Below, piece by piece: positions 1-13,332 of a stretch of DNA of 64,000 nt. The stretch's first letter is position 1. Every line of letters begins with the position of its first letter. The DNA lies in the NCBI GenBank assembly GCA_003993805.1, contig RSEF01000003.1, positions 62,376,755 to 62,440,754 of the forward strand. The letters are read 5' to 3'. Below the pieces are notes generated by a model that saw only the letters and a list, made by a program, of their open reading frames with translations, ran no database searches and was not told the origin of the DNA. The position numbers and the translations under genes were made by a program. This stretch comes from Himantopus leucocephalus (Eukaryota > Chordata > Aves > Charadriiformes > Recurvirostridae).

Positions 1-2090
1 GGAAGGTGTATGATCAGCCATGGAAAGGTAAGCTGGACCATGAGAAAAACTCTGCATTGGGAAGTAATTTACACACTGAAAACCACTGAGGAACTCAGGA
101 TTAAGTACAAAGGTGGAAAAACAGGAAAGAAGCATATCAGCCACGATCACATTACAGAGTCTGCGTGCTCTGTTATGCAGTTTGCTGTTTTTAACAAAGC
201 CAATATCAACACATTTGTTTTGTTCCTGACTGTTCTAATAAATCCCAACAGTGTGACAAGTGCTCTGGCTTCTTCTATTCATTATGGTACCCTGAAATCC
301 ACAATGATAAAAGCTCTGAAAGCATTGCCTCTCTATATAAAAAATCATAGAGACATTGTCAATATACTACTGTGAAAGTCAAGAAAGAAAATTCAATGGC
401 AAAAAAGTCCTCCAGTTACAGGGCTAGGAGTATAATGTGATGATTTATCATGACAAAATTTTTCTTGTAATACATCCCAATATTGAAATCAATGGTTGCC
501 AGAGATAAAGAGGTTCACCCTCTTTTAATTCAGAAATATGCCAAAACAATGTCATCAGCTTCTTTACACACCTCATCCTGTTAAAGCCATTTAAAAGGAG
601 CTATTGTCACGGTGGCTGCTTTCTATTGGCAGATGTTTTGTTCTGTGGTGTTATTGTATCACCACAGAGATCACTGCTATTGCATCACTGCAGAGGTCAC
701 TATTGCAGAGTCTTCATAGCAGAGACAAGATTCCTTTACTAAGCCCAGCAACCATTTTGAGTGTCAGGTGTCTGTAGCTTTGCATACTTGAATGCAGGAG
801 ATGCCAGCTCTGAGATCGACAGGTGCAAAAAAAGATACTAAGCTCAGGGCTTCCAGTGGAGTTACAAGGAAGGTTGAAATTAGCCTTCAGCAAAGACAGC
901 CAGCTGAAGTAAAGGACCACACGTTCTCCAGAGGTTTTCTAGCATAAAAGCACAGAGTAGAATCTGATTGTGGTTCAGCACGAGGGGGGACAAGAGATGG
1001 CTACCAATTAAAGATGTATGTTCTACCTACCTCTATGAAAGTGGTTGAATTCCTAGACAGAAATTCAGCACCTCCTTCAGAAATTCCTCTTAAAAAACAG
1101 CATGTTTTCTTTATAGACCTACGCCAATCTCTGTACATCAAGCAGAATAGAAAATTTCAACAAGGATAAAAGAAGCCACATGGTGTGTCAGCCAGAGAAG
1201 AATAGGTGTTTGACTTCGCAACAGGTAAGGGCAGAGAGATGAGGTTAGTCTGGGACGTGTGATTCACATCCTGCCATGCTGTGCCACCATAAATCACTTA
1301 GTGCCTCAGTTGCCTATGTGTTAGAACAAAATAACAGTGTCTTTCCACTCAGGAGGGAAGCTGTGCCTCTATCTCAGAAAGCTCTCTGCCTAGGCTTGCA
1401 GTAAGGACCCAGCAGTAAGTAAAACGTGCCAGGAGAAGGCTAAACTTCCCCATGCCATTAACATCTCTGAGCAGACATCTGTGAACATGGTGACGAGTGA
1501 TGGTGTATTTCAGAGTGTGGGAACAAGTGATGTGTAAGAGTTAAACAAGGTATTTCTCTTGCAGAGCTACATCCAGAGTGCAGTGTGTTCAGCCCAGCTG
1601 CAGTGAGGTAGGAGCTCGCTTGGGGAACCACACGTAAACCATAGCCTAGAAAGTGTTACTTGCCAAAGGGACTTTGCTGTTATCCACTTTAATGGAAATG
1701 ACTGAATCCTCCTGATTTTTCACTGAGAAGTGCACACCTAACCCCTGAATTTACAAACTAGATTAGGAGATTAAAAAACTTTCTTTTCAAGAAGAAACCA
1801 TCATAAAACTGGAGGTTCCCATTACCTACATCGCCATCCAGGATGAGACAGGTTTCTGTCCTTTAAAGGAAGAATCTCAGGTGCTGTGGACACTTCTCAC
1901 TTGGGCCAGTAATGCTATTTAGCGCCATGGACTTAGGTAACAAAACAGCTAGCAGTGCACGTGGAGCTGGGAATGGCACGGCTGAATGCCAGAAAAAATG
2001 TGACAGTCCACCTATGTGCACTGCCCCTGTTTCAGTGGCAGCACTGGAGGCTGGACTTCAAAATGCCATCAGCATTGATGGCCATCAGCA

Positions 2091-2114
2091 TGAAGGCCAC
2101 GCTGATGGCCTTCA
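2091..2114. repeat. 9-bp perfect inverted repeat (hairpin)
   Basis: TGAAGGCCA at 2091-2099 is the exact reverse complement of TGGCCTTCA at 2106-2114, with a 6-nt loop. A separate 10-bp palindrome GATGGCCATC lies just before it at 2077-2086. Confidence 0.85.
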
Positions 2115-2190
2115 AAGGGCATCAGCAGCTGTGACCCAGGAGCCCAGCGAGACTCCAGGCTTTCTGCTTCCAGCTCTTTGCAGTGTGTCC

Positions 2191-2249
2191 AGCAGCATGA
2201 AAGGGACCAGTAGCACAAAAGGGACCAGCAGCACCTCTGTGGCAGGACC
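2191..2249. repeat. Short degenerate minisatellite, 18-bp unit
   Basis: Units AGCAGCATGAAAGGGACC (2191-2208) and AGTAGCACAAAAGGGACC (2209-2226) differ at three positions. A third, degenerate unit with an insertion ends in GGACC at 2249. Confidence 0.7.
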
Positions 2250-5200
2250 AGTACCACGAATGGGATTTGCCTGAGCAGCACAAGGGGCCTGTAGCAGCGG
2301 TACCCACCTGCCAGGGGGTTTCCCTTGCTCCATCCACACTGCCACGGATCTGGGAGCTGACTCTTTCCCTATGCGTGCCCCACTGCCACGGCTGCCAACA
2401 GCAAGGGGGGAGGCCGCTGCGATAGGTTATTTATGGTGAATTTGGGCTTATTATTGCATGGCATTCCTGCACGCAGACTCCACAGCATCTTGTGGGGAGA
2501 TTGCTGCGTGATGAATAGACTGAGAAAGGCCAGGCAAACGGTATTATTATAACACTACATAAATATGTTTTTTTTCATTTAACATTAAAACACCTGATTT
2601 CCTTTAACATTGTAAACATGTCACTTTATTAGGTCTGGGAGAGCTGATGAATTTAAAGTCATTTTCAGCAAACAAGTGGCAGCCTTTTTGCTTTTTAAAT
2701 GGAGGTGAAGGAAAGAAACCTTTGTCATGAAAACCTATGGAGGAATAAAAGGGACAGGAGAAAGCTGTCACTCTCTCTGCAGTTTCCTATAGAGATGGGA
2801 AGAGCCACCCAGGTAATATTGGTGGAAAACAGTCAGAAAACGGAGGAAATAGAGGATATAATCTCCTTGAAACAGTTGGCACAGTCTCTATGTTTTGTAG
2901 CTAATAAATTTAGCTTTCAGGAGGAAATTCAAATAAGCTGCATTTACTAGTTTTTAAGAATGAAAATGAATGCATTAAGTATGTACAATGTTACCATCTG
3001 CTAAACAAGGCAATTTTGGCCAGGGCTTGACAATTTCTTCCTGGACATAGAGTTTAAAAACAAGGCTTTTCAACCATAAAATTACTGCCCTGTAAAAGGA
3101 CAGATAAATGTCTAAGCAAGCGCCTCATTACTGTCAGAGTAATGATTTGTTGTTTCATTTTACTGTTGTGTTTTTCTGGTTATTAGAGTGAAGGTTGAGT
3201 CAGCCTTTCCATTATAAATAAACTGCTTTAAGGAACTGCAGTTTAACTGGAGAAGAAAACTCACTCTGAGCATTTAGGTAAAGTGAAAAAATAAAAACAC
3301 TAGCAAGTGCTTGGATACCCTTTGGGCTGAGCAGTTCTTCACTTCTTGAGGGCCCAAACTAGGTGTTTTTTTTCTTCTGTGAATAGGTTCCTCCCACCTC
3401 GGACCTCTGTTCCACTGATAATCAACTAAGGAGGGTGTAAAAAAAAACCTCAGAGATCACCAGTAAAGCACTGGGAGCTGCATTCCTTTATCCCTGGGGG
3501 CTGACCCCAGGGGCGACGCTGCCAGGGCCATTTTCCTCTTCTCACCGGGATGGTGGTAAGTGATGGTACATACAGCGGGCAAGGCGAGGGGCCGGGTGAG
3601 TGGGGTGGGCAACCACCTTGAGAAGGGACCTGGACAGGTTCAGCTCTTTCCCCTCTCAACTGGCTGTGGGGACCAGGTGGCTATGCAGCCTCTGTTTTGG
3701 CCACCAGGCACTTCAATGTTGAATATGAATATGTTCTTCATCAAGACTATTCAGGGCTTGCGATAAAACCCTCATTTTAGCTCCCTGTGAGTAACAGGAG
3801 AAGTTGGGCTCTGCTAATTACCTTACCTCCATCAGCTGCCATGTGTCAGTGGCCTGTGGTGATTGCTGAGAATAGGATCACATTTCATAAATCAGTGTGC
3901 ATATGCTGTTTCAGCAGAGCAGCCCCCTGCACTTGGCTCCATTCTCTTCCCTCCCCCATTTTTTTTTCTCCTTGTTTTGATTTGCTTTATGTATGAGTGA
4001 TCATGAGGCACAGATGTCATTAAGGGTTTCTGGTAAATACCCCTTTGCATGGGCTGCAGAAGTGTAACACATGCTCCAGTCATGGTTTGTACCATAAAAT
4101 CAAATGAAACTAAAAGCTTTCCATGTGAGAAAGATAGCATTTGAAACTGATGGACTTTTGCAAAGATCACATTATATGCTGCTCATGGGCTATGCTGGTG
4201 AGATACAGGCAGAGGCCTCCCATGGCACCAAACCTCCCCAGCATGAAGACATCCAGCCTTGCTCTGGCAGGAGAGCTGCTCCTGAGAGTGCTGGCGAGGG
4301 CACGGGGACAGCCTGTGAAGACCTTGCCCTCCCTGAACAGGGCTCCCGAATAAAGGGGATGGGATCAGGTACGGTAGGGATACATTGAGCTGCTCTAGCA
4401 GCTCCTACACCCTGTGGCTAAAGCAGGAACAAAAAAAAGCACTTCATTGTTGCTCTCTCATTTCCTGCCAGCAGGAAGGAGTTGTGTAAAGAGAGACGAA
4501 GCTGGCAGCTTGACCAACACCTCCAGCCGTGTCCAAAATCTTTCCTATGCAAAGCACAGTCCCAGGGTGACAGGTCAGGACTGTCTGAAGGAGGTTGCAC
4601 AGAAAGAGCCACGCAGGAACAGAAGCAATCCTGCCACCAGAAGCAACAGCTTTTATGCTGAAGCAAGTTTCACAGAGCAATATGCATGCATTTGTCATCA
4701 CTGGGACAGCACTCTGCATGGGTGAAAGAGAATATTCATACATTGTTAAAAAACACACTCAGAAGTTATCCATTTCAGTCCCTGTTCACTGCTGCCCATT
4801 CCCACCAAATAAACTGTTTATTCCAGGAGAAAAATAATATATATATACACACAGATAACTAAATGAAAACCATCTTTTTTAGCCCATTAGTGTGTTGCAA
4901 TGGCAATGGATTAAATCAACTGCAGCTGATTGTTACTAAGGTTTCACCATAACAGCTAACTATTTCCTGGACAATTAATTTATTTAACTGTCTGCATGTG
5001 GCAGACATCATGAGGCTGTGAATTGCCATGCCCTCATGGGTTGCTAAAAGCAAACAGCCCAGTTGTCAAATGTCTGGGATGGCTCTTACACACTCGGGTG
5101 GCACTTCTCATATGGCCTGCTAGGTTCTCTGCTAAACACTCAGATCCTGATGCCCTGGAGGTGGTGCAGGGCATGAAGACTCTCTTGGGCACGTGGGCAT

Positions 5201-5285
5201 TTTGATGGGGCCTCATGCCTGGCTGGTGTCTTGGGGCAGGCGAGGTGCTCCTCTGCAAGCTGGCTACAAAGAGACTGGGAGTGGG

Positions 5286-5325
5286 GCTGGAGATGGGATG
5301 GGGATGGAATGGGATGGGATGGGGC
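5286..5325. repeat. GATGGG-type simple repeat
   Basis: Imperfect tandem copies of GATGGG/AATGGG across about 40 bp. They leave several frames open on both strands but show no protein signature. Confidence 0.7.
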
Positions 5326-5627
5326 AGGTGAGCAGGAGGCATACATGACGGGCAGGAGGCAAAAAGGTATGGCCACGCCTGTCTCAGCCAGAGATCAGGA
5401 GCTAGACTTGCTGAGACCTAATCTGTCAGTTCTCCAGCAGCAGGTTTAAGGTGTGCTGGGACATCTTCGTAGGATCTGGGTAATGTTGGCAGCAGAAGAA
5501 AACCCCATGTCTTTCTCTGCTCATCTGGTTGTGGTTATATCTGTGTGTCTCCTCCTGCTAAGACTTGTACTCTTCTAGTGGCCTTCTACCCACCATTAAA
5601 ACCATGCAGAACTAGAGATTTGACATT

Positions 5628-6476
5628 GTGTCGGGGTTTTTTGAGATACACTTCCCTTTCCACCCCATTTTTGGGGCAGGACCCCAGGAGCTGGCAGCGG
5701 GGGGGGGGCGCTGCACAGCAGCCTCTGGTGAGAAGCAGCCAGGGCTGCCCCATGACAGGCACAGAGAGTTCCAGTCAGCTCCAGTGGACCCACCACAGGG
5801 CACAGCTGAGCCCCACAGCCAAGGTGGTGGTGCCTCTGGGAAAGCATGTGCAAAAAAGGGCAGAAAAGACCACACAGGCGGAGGAGGAGGGAACAAAAAG
5901 AACAAGAAGTGGCAGAGGGAACACCAAGGCCAGATGAAGCAAGGAGGAGGAGCTAGTTGGCAGAGCAGATATCTGCACTGCAGCCTGTGGAGGACACTGT
6001 GCTGCGGCAGGTGGACATTCCCTGAAGGAAATGTGTCTGGTGGAGAGGAGCCCACACTGGAGCAAAGGAGGAACATGAGGAGAAAGGAGCAGCAGAGGAG
6101 AACCTCTGTGTACTTACTGACTGTAGCTGCCACAGTCCCCCATCCTGCCAGAGCTGCTCGGGGGACATAGAGGAGGTTGGTGTGGAGGAGTGAAGCTGGG
6201 CATGGGAATGGGGGGAGGAAAGGTGTTGTTTTAATGTTTGCCTTTTTGTTTCCCACTACTCAATGCAGTGATTAAATATTTATTTCAATTGGCAATAAAT
6301 TTTCTCCAGGTGGAGTCTGTTTTCCCTGTGACAGTAATTGCTAGACAATCTCCCTGTCTTCATCTCCACCCCTGAGCTTTCTCGTTAGTGTTTTCCCTAT
6401 TTCCCCTGTCCCACTGAGGGGAGGAGTGAGCGAGCAGCCGGGTGGGAGTTTGGCTGCCAGCCAAGGCTAACCCAAC
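5628..6476 (+). mobile_element. Avian endogenous-retrovirus LTR (ERVL-like), apparently solo
   Basis: Starts TGTGTCGGGG and ends near AACCCA. It carries a polyadenylation signal in CAATTGGCAATAAATTTTCT (AATAAA at 6294-6299) followed by a CT-rich R/U5-like tail with GAGTGAGCGAGCAGCC and GGCTGCCAGCCAAGG. This arrangement resembles LTRs common in neoavian genomes, from my memory of such elements. No gag, pol or env sequence adjoins it and no second LTR was found. Open frames of 214 aa (minus) and 180 aa (plus) inside it reflect GC-rich, stop-poor sequence rather than viral genes. The 3' edge runs into a poly-C tract with an N, so the target duplication cannot be checked. Confidence 0.6.
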
Positions 6477-6480
6477 TTGC

Positions 6481-6505
6481 CCCCCCCCCCCCCCCANCCC
6501 CCCCC
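6481..6505. repeat. Poly-C tract containing an ambiguous base
   Basis: A run of C interrupted by a single A and an N at 6497, immediately after the LTR. The tract length and the sequence around the N are unreliable. Confidence 0.9.
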
Positions 6506-9500
6506 AAAACCCTTGCAAAGAAGTTTTGCTGCTGAGTGCCAGGAGTTTGCTTGGCTATTCCAGGAGGCTCACAATACTAGAGAGGATCTCCTTACACTAA
6601 CCTGGCAAGCTGTACTCAATGCGTCAGCCCTCAACTCCACAAAGGGACACATCCCTTCTGTGTGCTTCTTCCACAAACCCCTTACATTTATCTTTGTGCA
6701 CAGGCCTTTGCTGCCAGTTTTCGGCTTCTGCTTCCACCCAGGGAGGACAACTCTGCCTGCCTGGCATCCTGCTGCTCTGCAGAAGAGCATCTCCTGCCTG
6801 CCTGCTCTTACAAGAGCACCAGTTCCTCCCCTTCATGCTGGCAGAAGGAAGCGTTTGCAGCCCTGCCCACCAAAGGCAGAGTGGCACATCGGGCTGGGCT
6901 GCTGCTTCTGGCTGGTCCCATGCGTGCATCTCACGGTCCTTCAGCCCCTGTATCCCACGTGGGCAGGAGAGCAGGGCTGCAGGGACTCGCTCGCCTCTGT
7001 GGCCCGTGTAGCCTAAGACTGCTGGAGCACTCTTTCTTTTTCCTGCAAAAGCTGTAAGGAGCTGCTACACTTGAAAGGCTGTTTGGGATCCTAACAAATT
7101 CACAGACAGCAAAGGGCTGCAGCTGCAATGAGGTAGCAGAAAGGTGTAAAACTAGAGAGAAACAAGGAAGCAAAGAGATCAGCCTGAAAAAACCCATGGA
7201 CCAGAGTAGGTGAGACAGTTGGAGGGGGTAGCTGTATGGGGTAGGAGTTCACAGCACAAAGGAGAAGAATGAGGCTGTGCTGTAAAACAGAAGAGATACA
7301 CACACACTCTCCAGGGAAAACGCGCTTTCTGGTTGCTGTTGTTTTCCCATGTCTTGTCCACCCCCCCCCACCCCTGCAGCCAACTGACCAACTAACCACA
7401 GCTTCTCAGTTGCTAAATCCTTTCCAGGAAGATTTTTTTTTCCAGAACCCTTCACAATGGTCATAGTGGTTTTAGTTCTGGGTAAGGAGGGAGATTCTTT
7501 TTTCTTTTTTCTTAATTTCTTCTTCCTTTATCTTTCACTCTTCTTTTTTTTTTTTCCTGATTTCAGAAACATTACTCTTCATTATTGGACCAAACTAGGA
7601 CCTTTTTGAGTCAGAAAGCTAGAAACCAAGATCCCAATCCAGAGAAGCTGAAAGCAAAGAACAGAGGCTTGATACACCAGCTGAGAGCCGTAGTCGCCAG
7701 ACTCCTGCAAGGGCTCAGACTTTTTTTCTGGCAGATCTGGTGGGCTCCTGATTCACTCGTTCTCTAAACAGGACTAGAAATGTTCCATTCATTGACATTG
7801 GTGTGTGCAGTCCCAAAACACATTTTGGTTTCAATGAGTCAACAATTTCTAATATTTTCCAAATAGCTCCAGTTGTTTTTTTTTTCATGTAGAAAAAGTG
7901 TGTGCTTCCTGGTGACGGGCACAGTAGGTTGTATAGTAGCCTAGGAAACATGAATCACTTTCCATTTGCTGTTCCTCTGCAGCACTTCATTTTCCCAGAC
8001 ACTGAGAGCACAGCAAAAAAATCAAGTCTAATTAACCTCCATTCTCAGCCTGACTCCTTGATATGATTCATTTAGATCCTGTCCTTCATGCTCCTCTGCT
8101 CTCTTGCTTCATGTTTATTGAAGCGCATACGTTAATTTCTAATAATCCATGTTTAGATGGATGTTTGATGAGTAATCCATCCGGCAAATTTGAGAAATGG
8201 TGCTTTGTGCAACAAAGGATTTTCTTTGCTTGTCCACTTAAAAATCAATTTGTGAAGCTTTCTGGTGTTTTCTCCCTTTCTCCCTTTTCTTCCCAACCAG
8301 AAAAAAAAAAAATCCTTCTTCATTTTTTATTAGTGGTTTCAAGTCAGAGACTCAGTTCTTGGAAAATCAAGCCTTCAATCTGGTGAAGAAACTAACATGC
8401 AGAAACAAGCTATTGACATGTTTTGACCTTCTTAGCATTCCTCCTACTGCCTGGGCTTTTGGCAATTGAAACAATTCCCTCAAATTTATAAACATTTGCA
8501 AAATGTTTCTGAATCCATTATTTGTTTGGAAAAAAAAATGGATCAAATAAGTGAACGCTAGATGTGCATCCCCTAGAGATAGTAATACATCGGCAAACAA
8601 TGGAAGAGACATGTAACAGGTAATTCCATCCTGAATTTCTGCTTGGTTTTCCTTGGGGATTCACTATAGGTAATGAATATAGCTAATGAGAAAGAGGTAT
8701 TTCTGCACCCAAATGAGGAACCCATGACTGCTTTCAATATAATGCTTTTACTTTAGTTCAATGCTGTGAAACATCATGTGCAGGACATATTGACAGCCAT
8801 TTAGAGCATTGTGTTTCTCAGCAATAAGAAATGAAGCTAATGCTTTTAAGTAAAAGTTCCCAATATCTCATCTTTATCCTGATGTGAATACCTTTTATTT
8901 CACTCTCCTGAAGAGGTACTGAATATTGGCTTCCTTTCTCTGGAGTTACATGCAAACCCATCTGGGAGACACAGTGTTAAAAATACTGTTAACTATGGGT
9001 CAGTCTGCGCAGTAGACAGGCCTGTTTTATATTTTGTCCATGCTATTTTTGATATATCTTCCTTTTTGTTCCTAAAATTGGAGTAGAAGGCAAATGTACC
9101 ATGTACCCACAAACACTGCAAATTGCATTCCTATGTCCCCAGTAAACAACGAGAAACTCATCACAAATTTTTAGTACCTTTGAAAAGATGTTGAATCTTA
9201 GAAGGTTTTAGCTTGTCAATATGTGCTTCCAGGGTTGTGTAATATCCTGTGCAATGTCCAGATGGCCATAGTCATCTTTATGATGTCGCAAACAGGACAT
9301 AAATTTTGCCACATCTAATGATGGGCAGTGGGACAGCGTAACCATTAAAATTAAACATCGGAACAGTTTGTTAGAGAAAATGGTGTCTTTGTCATTAGTT
9401 GGGAATTTTTTACATATAGAACAGTTATCTTGGTAACAGACATGCTTTTAATCTGACTCCTGGGGAAAAAAATCAATCTACTGTTTACAAGCTGTCTCTT

Positions 9501-12500
9501 GTGGTTGAAGCACTGTGATTACCAAGGCTCTGCCACTTGCTATGTTGTTCCCAAGATCATAATGTCACTGTCATGTGTGCCGATAGTCCTGCAGTCCCAC
9601 TTTTGCCTTGCAGTCTGTGTGAACAGACTGTGAGGGGACTGCTTCCTTCAAACCAAGGTCAGCACCTCACTAAGACATGAAGCACTGCTCCCAAAGACAT
9701 TTACAAAGTTTCATTAGGATCAGCTTCAACTGGAATGGCTGCTTCCCTTCAGCAGACCAGTTGGTCTCCTGAACAACTCATGTCCTTAAGAAGGACATTA
9801 GCATAACTCCAGTAAGTGAATCAGTAAGGGAATTTAAATGAATATACTATGTGTCTAGACCATCAAATTGTTTTGATCTATATTTTGCCTCAAGAACACC
9901 GTAAGAAAGGTGTTAGTTGTTGCTGAGGTTGCATCTGGAGCAAGGCACCTAGTGTTCCTGGTGAGGAAAACTCCCTGCAGAGCAGAGGGAGGTTCTGCAA
10001 ACAGTGTGCAGGTGAGCCAGTCTTTACGAGACCACATAGGCACAGGGTAGCTCCTGGCATGAACCACAAAGGCAGCGCGGACGTACTGGGAAAGAGTCCA
10101 AGGTCACACTCAGTTCCTGTAAGAGTTACTGTGTATGGAGGGTTTCAACCACAAACCAAGCGTCTTACAACATGGTATAGTGCAGAAAATGACATTTCCA
10201 AGTGTATTTATTGAGAAACAGTAAAGATGTACATAATTTTACAAGCTTTTAATTTTAATTTACATTTTCTTAAATTATGTAGGCCCTAATAAACTATAAT
10301 CTGCTAATACATGACAGAGACCCTTGGCTTCAATTCTATCTCCAAAATGCTGCTCTTGCTGGGATTTTGGCTCATGTCACTTCAGCTCCTCTTCAGAGAT
10401 ACTAAATACCATATTCATTTAGAGCATATGCTTAGTGTCAGTCCTGTAAAGCAGAGATGACTTTTGAACCGAAACCCTGGATCTGGACACAACCTCACAG
10501 CTACGATCTAGTCTTCCTATTGTGGGCCAAGTCTGTATTCTCCATGAACTCCGCAATTCCAATTGGCTGCAGGATTTCATCTGCCCCAAGATGAAGCGTG
10601 CTTGTATACAGAATTTTGATTTGGCCTCATCTCCCTTGTCAGTGCTTGCACTGGAACATCCTCCGCATCTGCCTTAGATGCAAACACTGCTGGTCACACC
10701 GGATTCTAATGAAAACAGATCTGGGAGCTAGCTGCCACCTATATATTTGTGCACAATCTCCATAAGCATCTAAAAATAAGCATCATTTTTAGTTTTTCCT
10801 GTCCTCTTTTACTGATACACTGAACTGCAGAGAGTTATATCTATTTAAGATACTATCTTGTGACTGCAATCACACCGTATTTGTATTCTGCAAGCTGACT
10901 ACTCAAATCCCTAATCAATGTTCAAGGTCTGTACCGACTGAGAACTGCTAGAGTATCAGCAAAAGGCATTATATTCTATACTTCATTGGCCCAAAGTACT
11001 TGCAAACATGACATTGTGCTCAATCTTGGTTGTTGAGGAGAGGCTGAAGGGAAGACAGTTTCTGATTAACATGCTGTTGAATTAAAATGCACTCAATGTC
11101 AAAATGACCAGCCTTCAGTTTAATCTACTTAGGCCCATCTGGAACAGGCTGGCGTGACTATGTCTCTGCCTTGGTTATTTTCTCCTCTGTATTGTTCATG
11201 CAGGAAAAGGCATCAGAGTAATTTCTCTCTACAAGGCAGGCGTGTATGATACACTTTCATTTAAAGACATATAACAATTTTTGCTTAGCAAGAGAGTATT
11301 TGTGCTCTGAAATTTTGGGTTAGAATTTCAGTATTGCGAAGGCTTTTGAACTAAATCCTTGAATTGCCTTTGGATGTACCTTTTTGTGGATTATTTATTT
11401 TTATAATTAACTTCTGCTATGGTACCACACAGAATCCAAGTTAAAACCAGAACTTTGTCATGCTCTGTAAAATTTCCCTCCTTTTGCCTCTATCTCCTCT
11501 CTAGAAGTCCAGTATATTAATTGAGCCATACCTGCTACAGAGAGCTAAGCACAACTCCAGTGAAGGCACTGCAAACCTTTTATAAGAACCAACGGTGGTT
11601 GCTGGGCTATTTTTTGTTCTTACATATGATTAGGAAAAGAACACTGAAAAGCTGAACAAATAACTTGAGAAATACTATTGCTTCATGCATTTACATAACA
11701 CTATGACTTGTCCAAAAAAAAAAAGAAAAGTAAGCTAGTTCACCATACCAATGTTTTGTTTTATAAAGGCTTTTACATTGAGATTCTCATGCAATGTTGT
11801 GATGCTGGAACTTGAGGAGGGCTTTGTTTGAACTTTTTTCCTATTCCAGTAGAAACACTTTTTTCCCACCTGAAAAACTACAAAAAGTTGGTACTACAAC
11901 TTTTTATGAAAAAATGTACTTCCAGGCCAAATTAGACCAGACAGGTACTGTAAATATAAAGAAGGTATGCATGATTTTTACTTTTTGGACACACAAATCT
12001 ATCACCCAAATAGCTAGTGTATAATGATTTTATATGTGGCAAGTCTCATGTGATGATGTCTTTAAACTGCCCGGTGATAACAAATTATCATGTTTGTTGT
12101 GTGGTGACTTGTATATCCAATTCCAACACAGCAAAGAAATCCCATTTTTATGAATTCACAGAGGAGTTTTGCCTTGGACTTTTAGTGGCTCCAGGCTTTC
12201 ACCTACCAACTAACTTTCATATAACCTACAAAGTTTAAATCAACAAAGTTACTCCCTGGTAACCAGATATATGGTGGCTTCACAGCACACCGAGAGGGAA
12301 GATCTTCCACCTCAGTGCTGACTACCGTGCTTGTGTAGGCATCCTGGAGTTTACATTTAACATCTTCTCTTGCACACACCTCTTCACGCAGTCAGAGCAA
12401 AAGCAACATCTCCACCTACGGTGTTAAAAATCAAAAAGTAGTTTCCATCTTCTGCCATGAGAGACGAGCCACTTGCTGTTGTTTCAGAGTGCTCAAGCTG

Positions 12501-13332
12501 CACGTGGAGCGCTAGGGACCCTGTGTGCAATATGGACTTTGCCCATTTTCCAAAGCTGAAGGGTGGCGTGTTCAAAACTCGCAAGGTAATTATCACTGTA
12601 TCAACTGTAATTTTTAATAGAAATGATGAAAATTAAGGTAATATTTTTCTCACTATTTCTTCATAAAGATCCCCTCCTTATCCTCTCCTCAGATGCCTGA
12701 CATGCTATTTTTGTTGCAAATTTGAAATTTCTGTTGCAAAAACATTCAGGGTTGCTCCTGCGTAATATTGTTGTGCCATCAAAAATGGGTGAGGAAAATC
12801 ATGTCAACCCAAAACAGAAGACACATAAACGTGGAACAGAATGGAAAAGCTACCAAAACGCTGTTATATTTACCAAAGTGAACTTTGCTCCTGAAATGGC
12901 CAATGTCATGCCAGCAATTTCAGCAGCTCGTGTTGATCCTGAATATGCTAAACGTAGCATCATTTGTACATCTGACTGGTGAGAAATTCTTTAGTAATTT
13001 TTCATCCCTAATGAACTTGTGTTCTATTCCCCATCTGGGCTTAACATTTTCACCTTCCAGTAATGCCACCTGCACACTTTGTCTGCTGGGTGGGAACTTG
13101 TTCTTTTGTACACAGCAGATGCACTCACTGTATGGCTTTTAGTGGACTAAGTAATTCATGAATATGGCTCTTAGTTCTCTTGTCGGAGAATCAAGAAATG
13201 ATGCTGAAGGTGTTAAACACTTTTTTTAGCTTTCAAGGTAGCGGTCCCCAGTATCAACCTCCCGACATACTCTTACTTTCCTCAAACAATCAGTGGAATT
13301 ATTCAGAATCCAAATAAAAACACAAACTTTCC
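6506..13332. other. Intergenic sequence between the LTR and the EYA4 3' end
   Basis: Nothing coding is recognised. It contains poly-T/pyrimidine runs near 7.43-7.56 kb and long AT-rich single-copy sequence. TCF21, the next gene downstream of EYA4 in mammals as I recall, is not present. Confidence 0.55.

Larger units (their letters stand above)
1..5627. other. Intergenic sequence downstream of EYA4
   Basis: No exon, RNA gene or recognised interspersed repeat was found. Open frames here are short, mutually overlapping and show no recognisable protein family. Small local structures are listed separately: an inverted repeat and short minisatellite near 2.1-2.25 kb, an AT/AC microsatellite at about 4835-4852 and a GGGAT-type repeat near 5.29 kb. 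Confidence 0.6.

Noticed and set aside
10..375. 121-codon open frame on the plus strand
   Set aside because: No recognisable family, no splice or promoter context, and composition like the surrounding non-coding DNA.
1912..2274. 120-codon open frame on the plus strand
   Set aside because: It spans the local minisatellite and palindromes; repeat structure explains its openness and composition.
5628..6170. 180-codon plus-strand frame as a gene
   Set aside because: Lies inside the LTR-like element and overlaps an equally long frame on the other strand; no protein family recognised.
6477..7016. 179-codon plus-strand frame starting in the poly-C tract
   Set aside because: The start depends on an ambiguous base in a homopolymer, several alternative frames are equally open, and no family is recognised.
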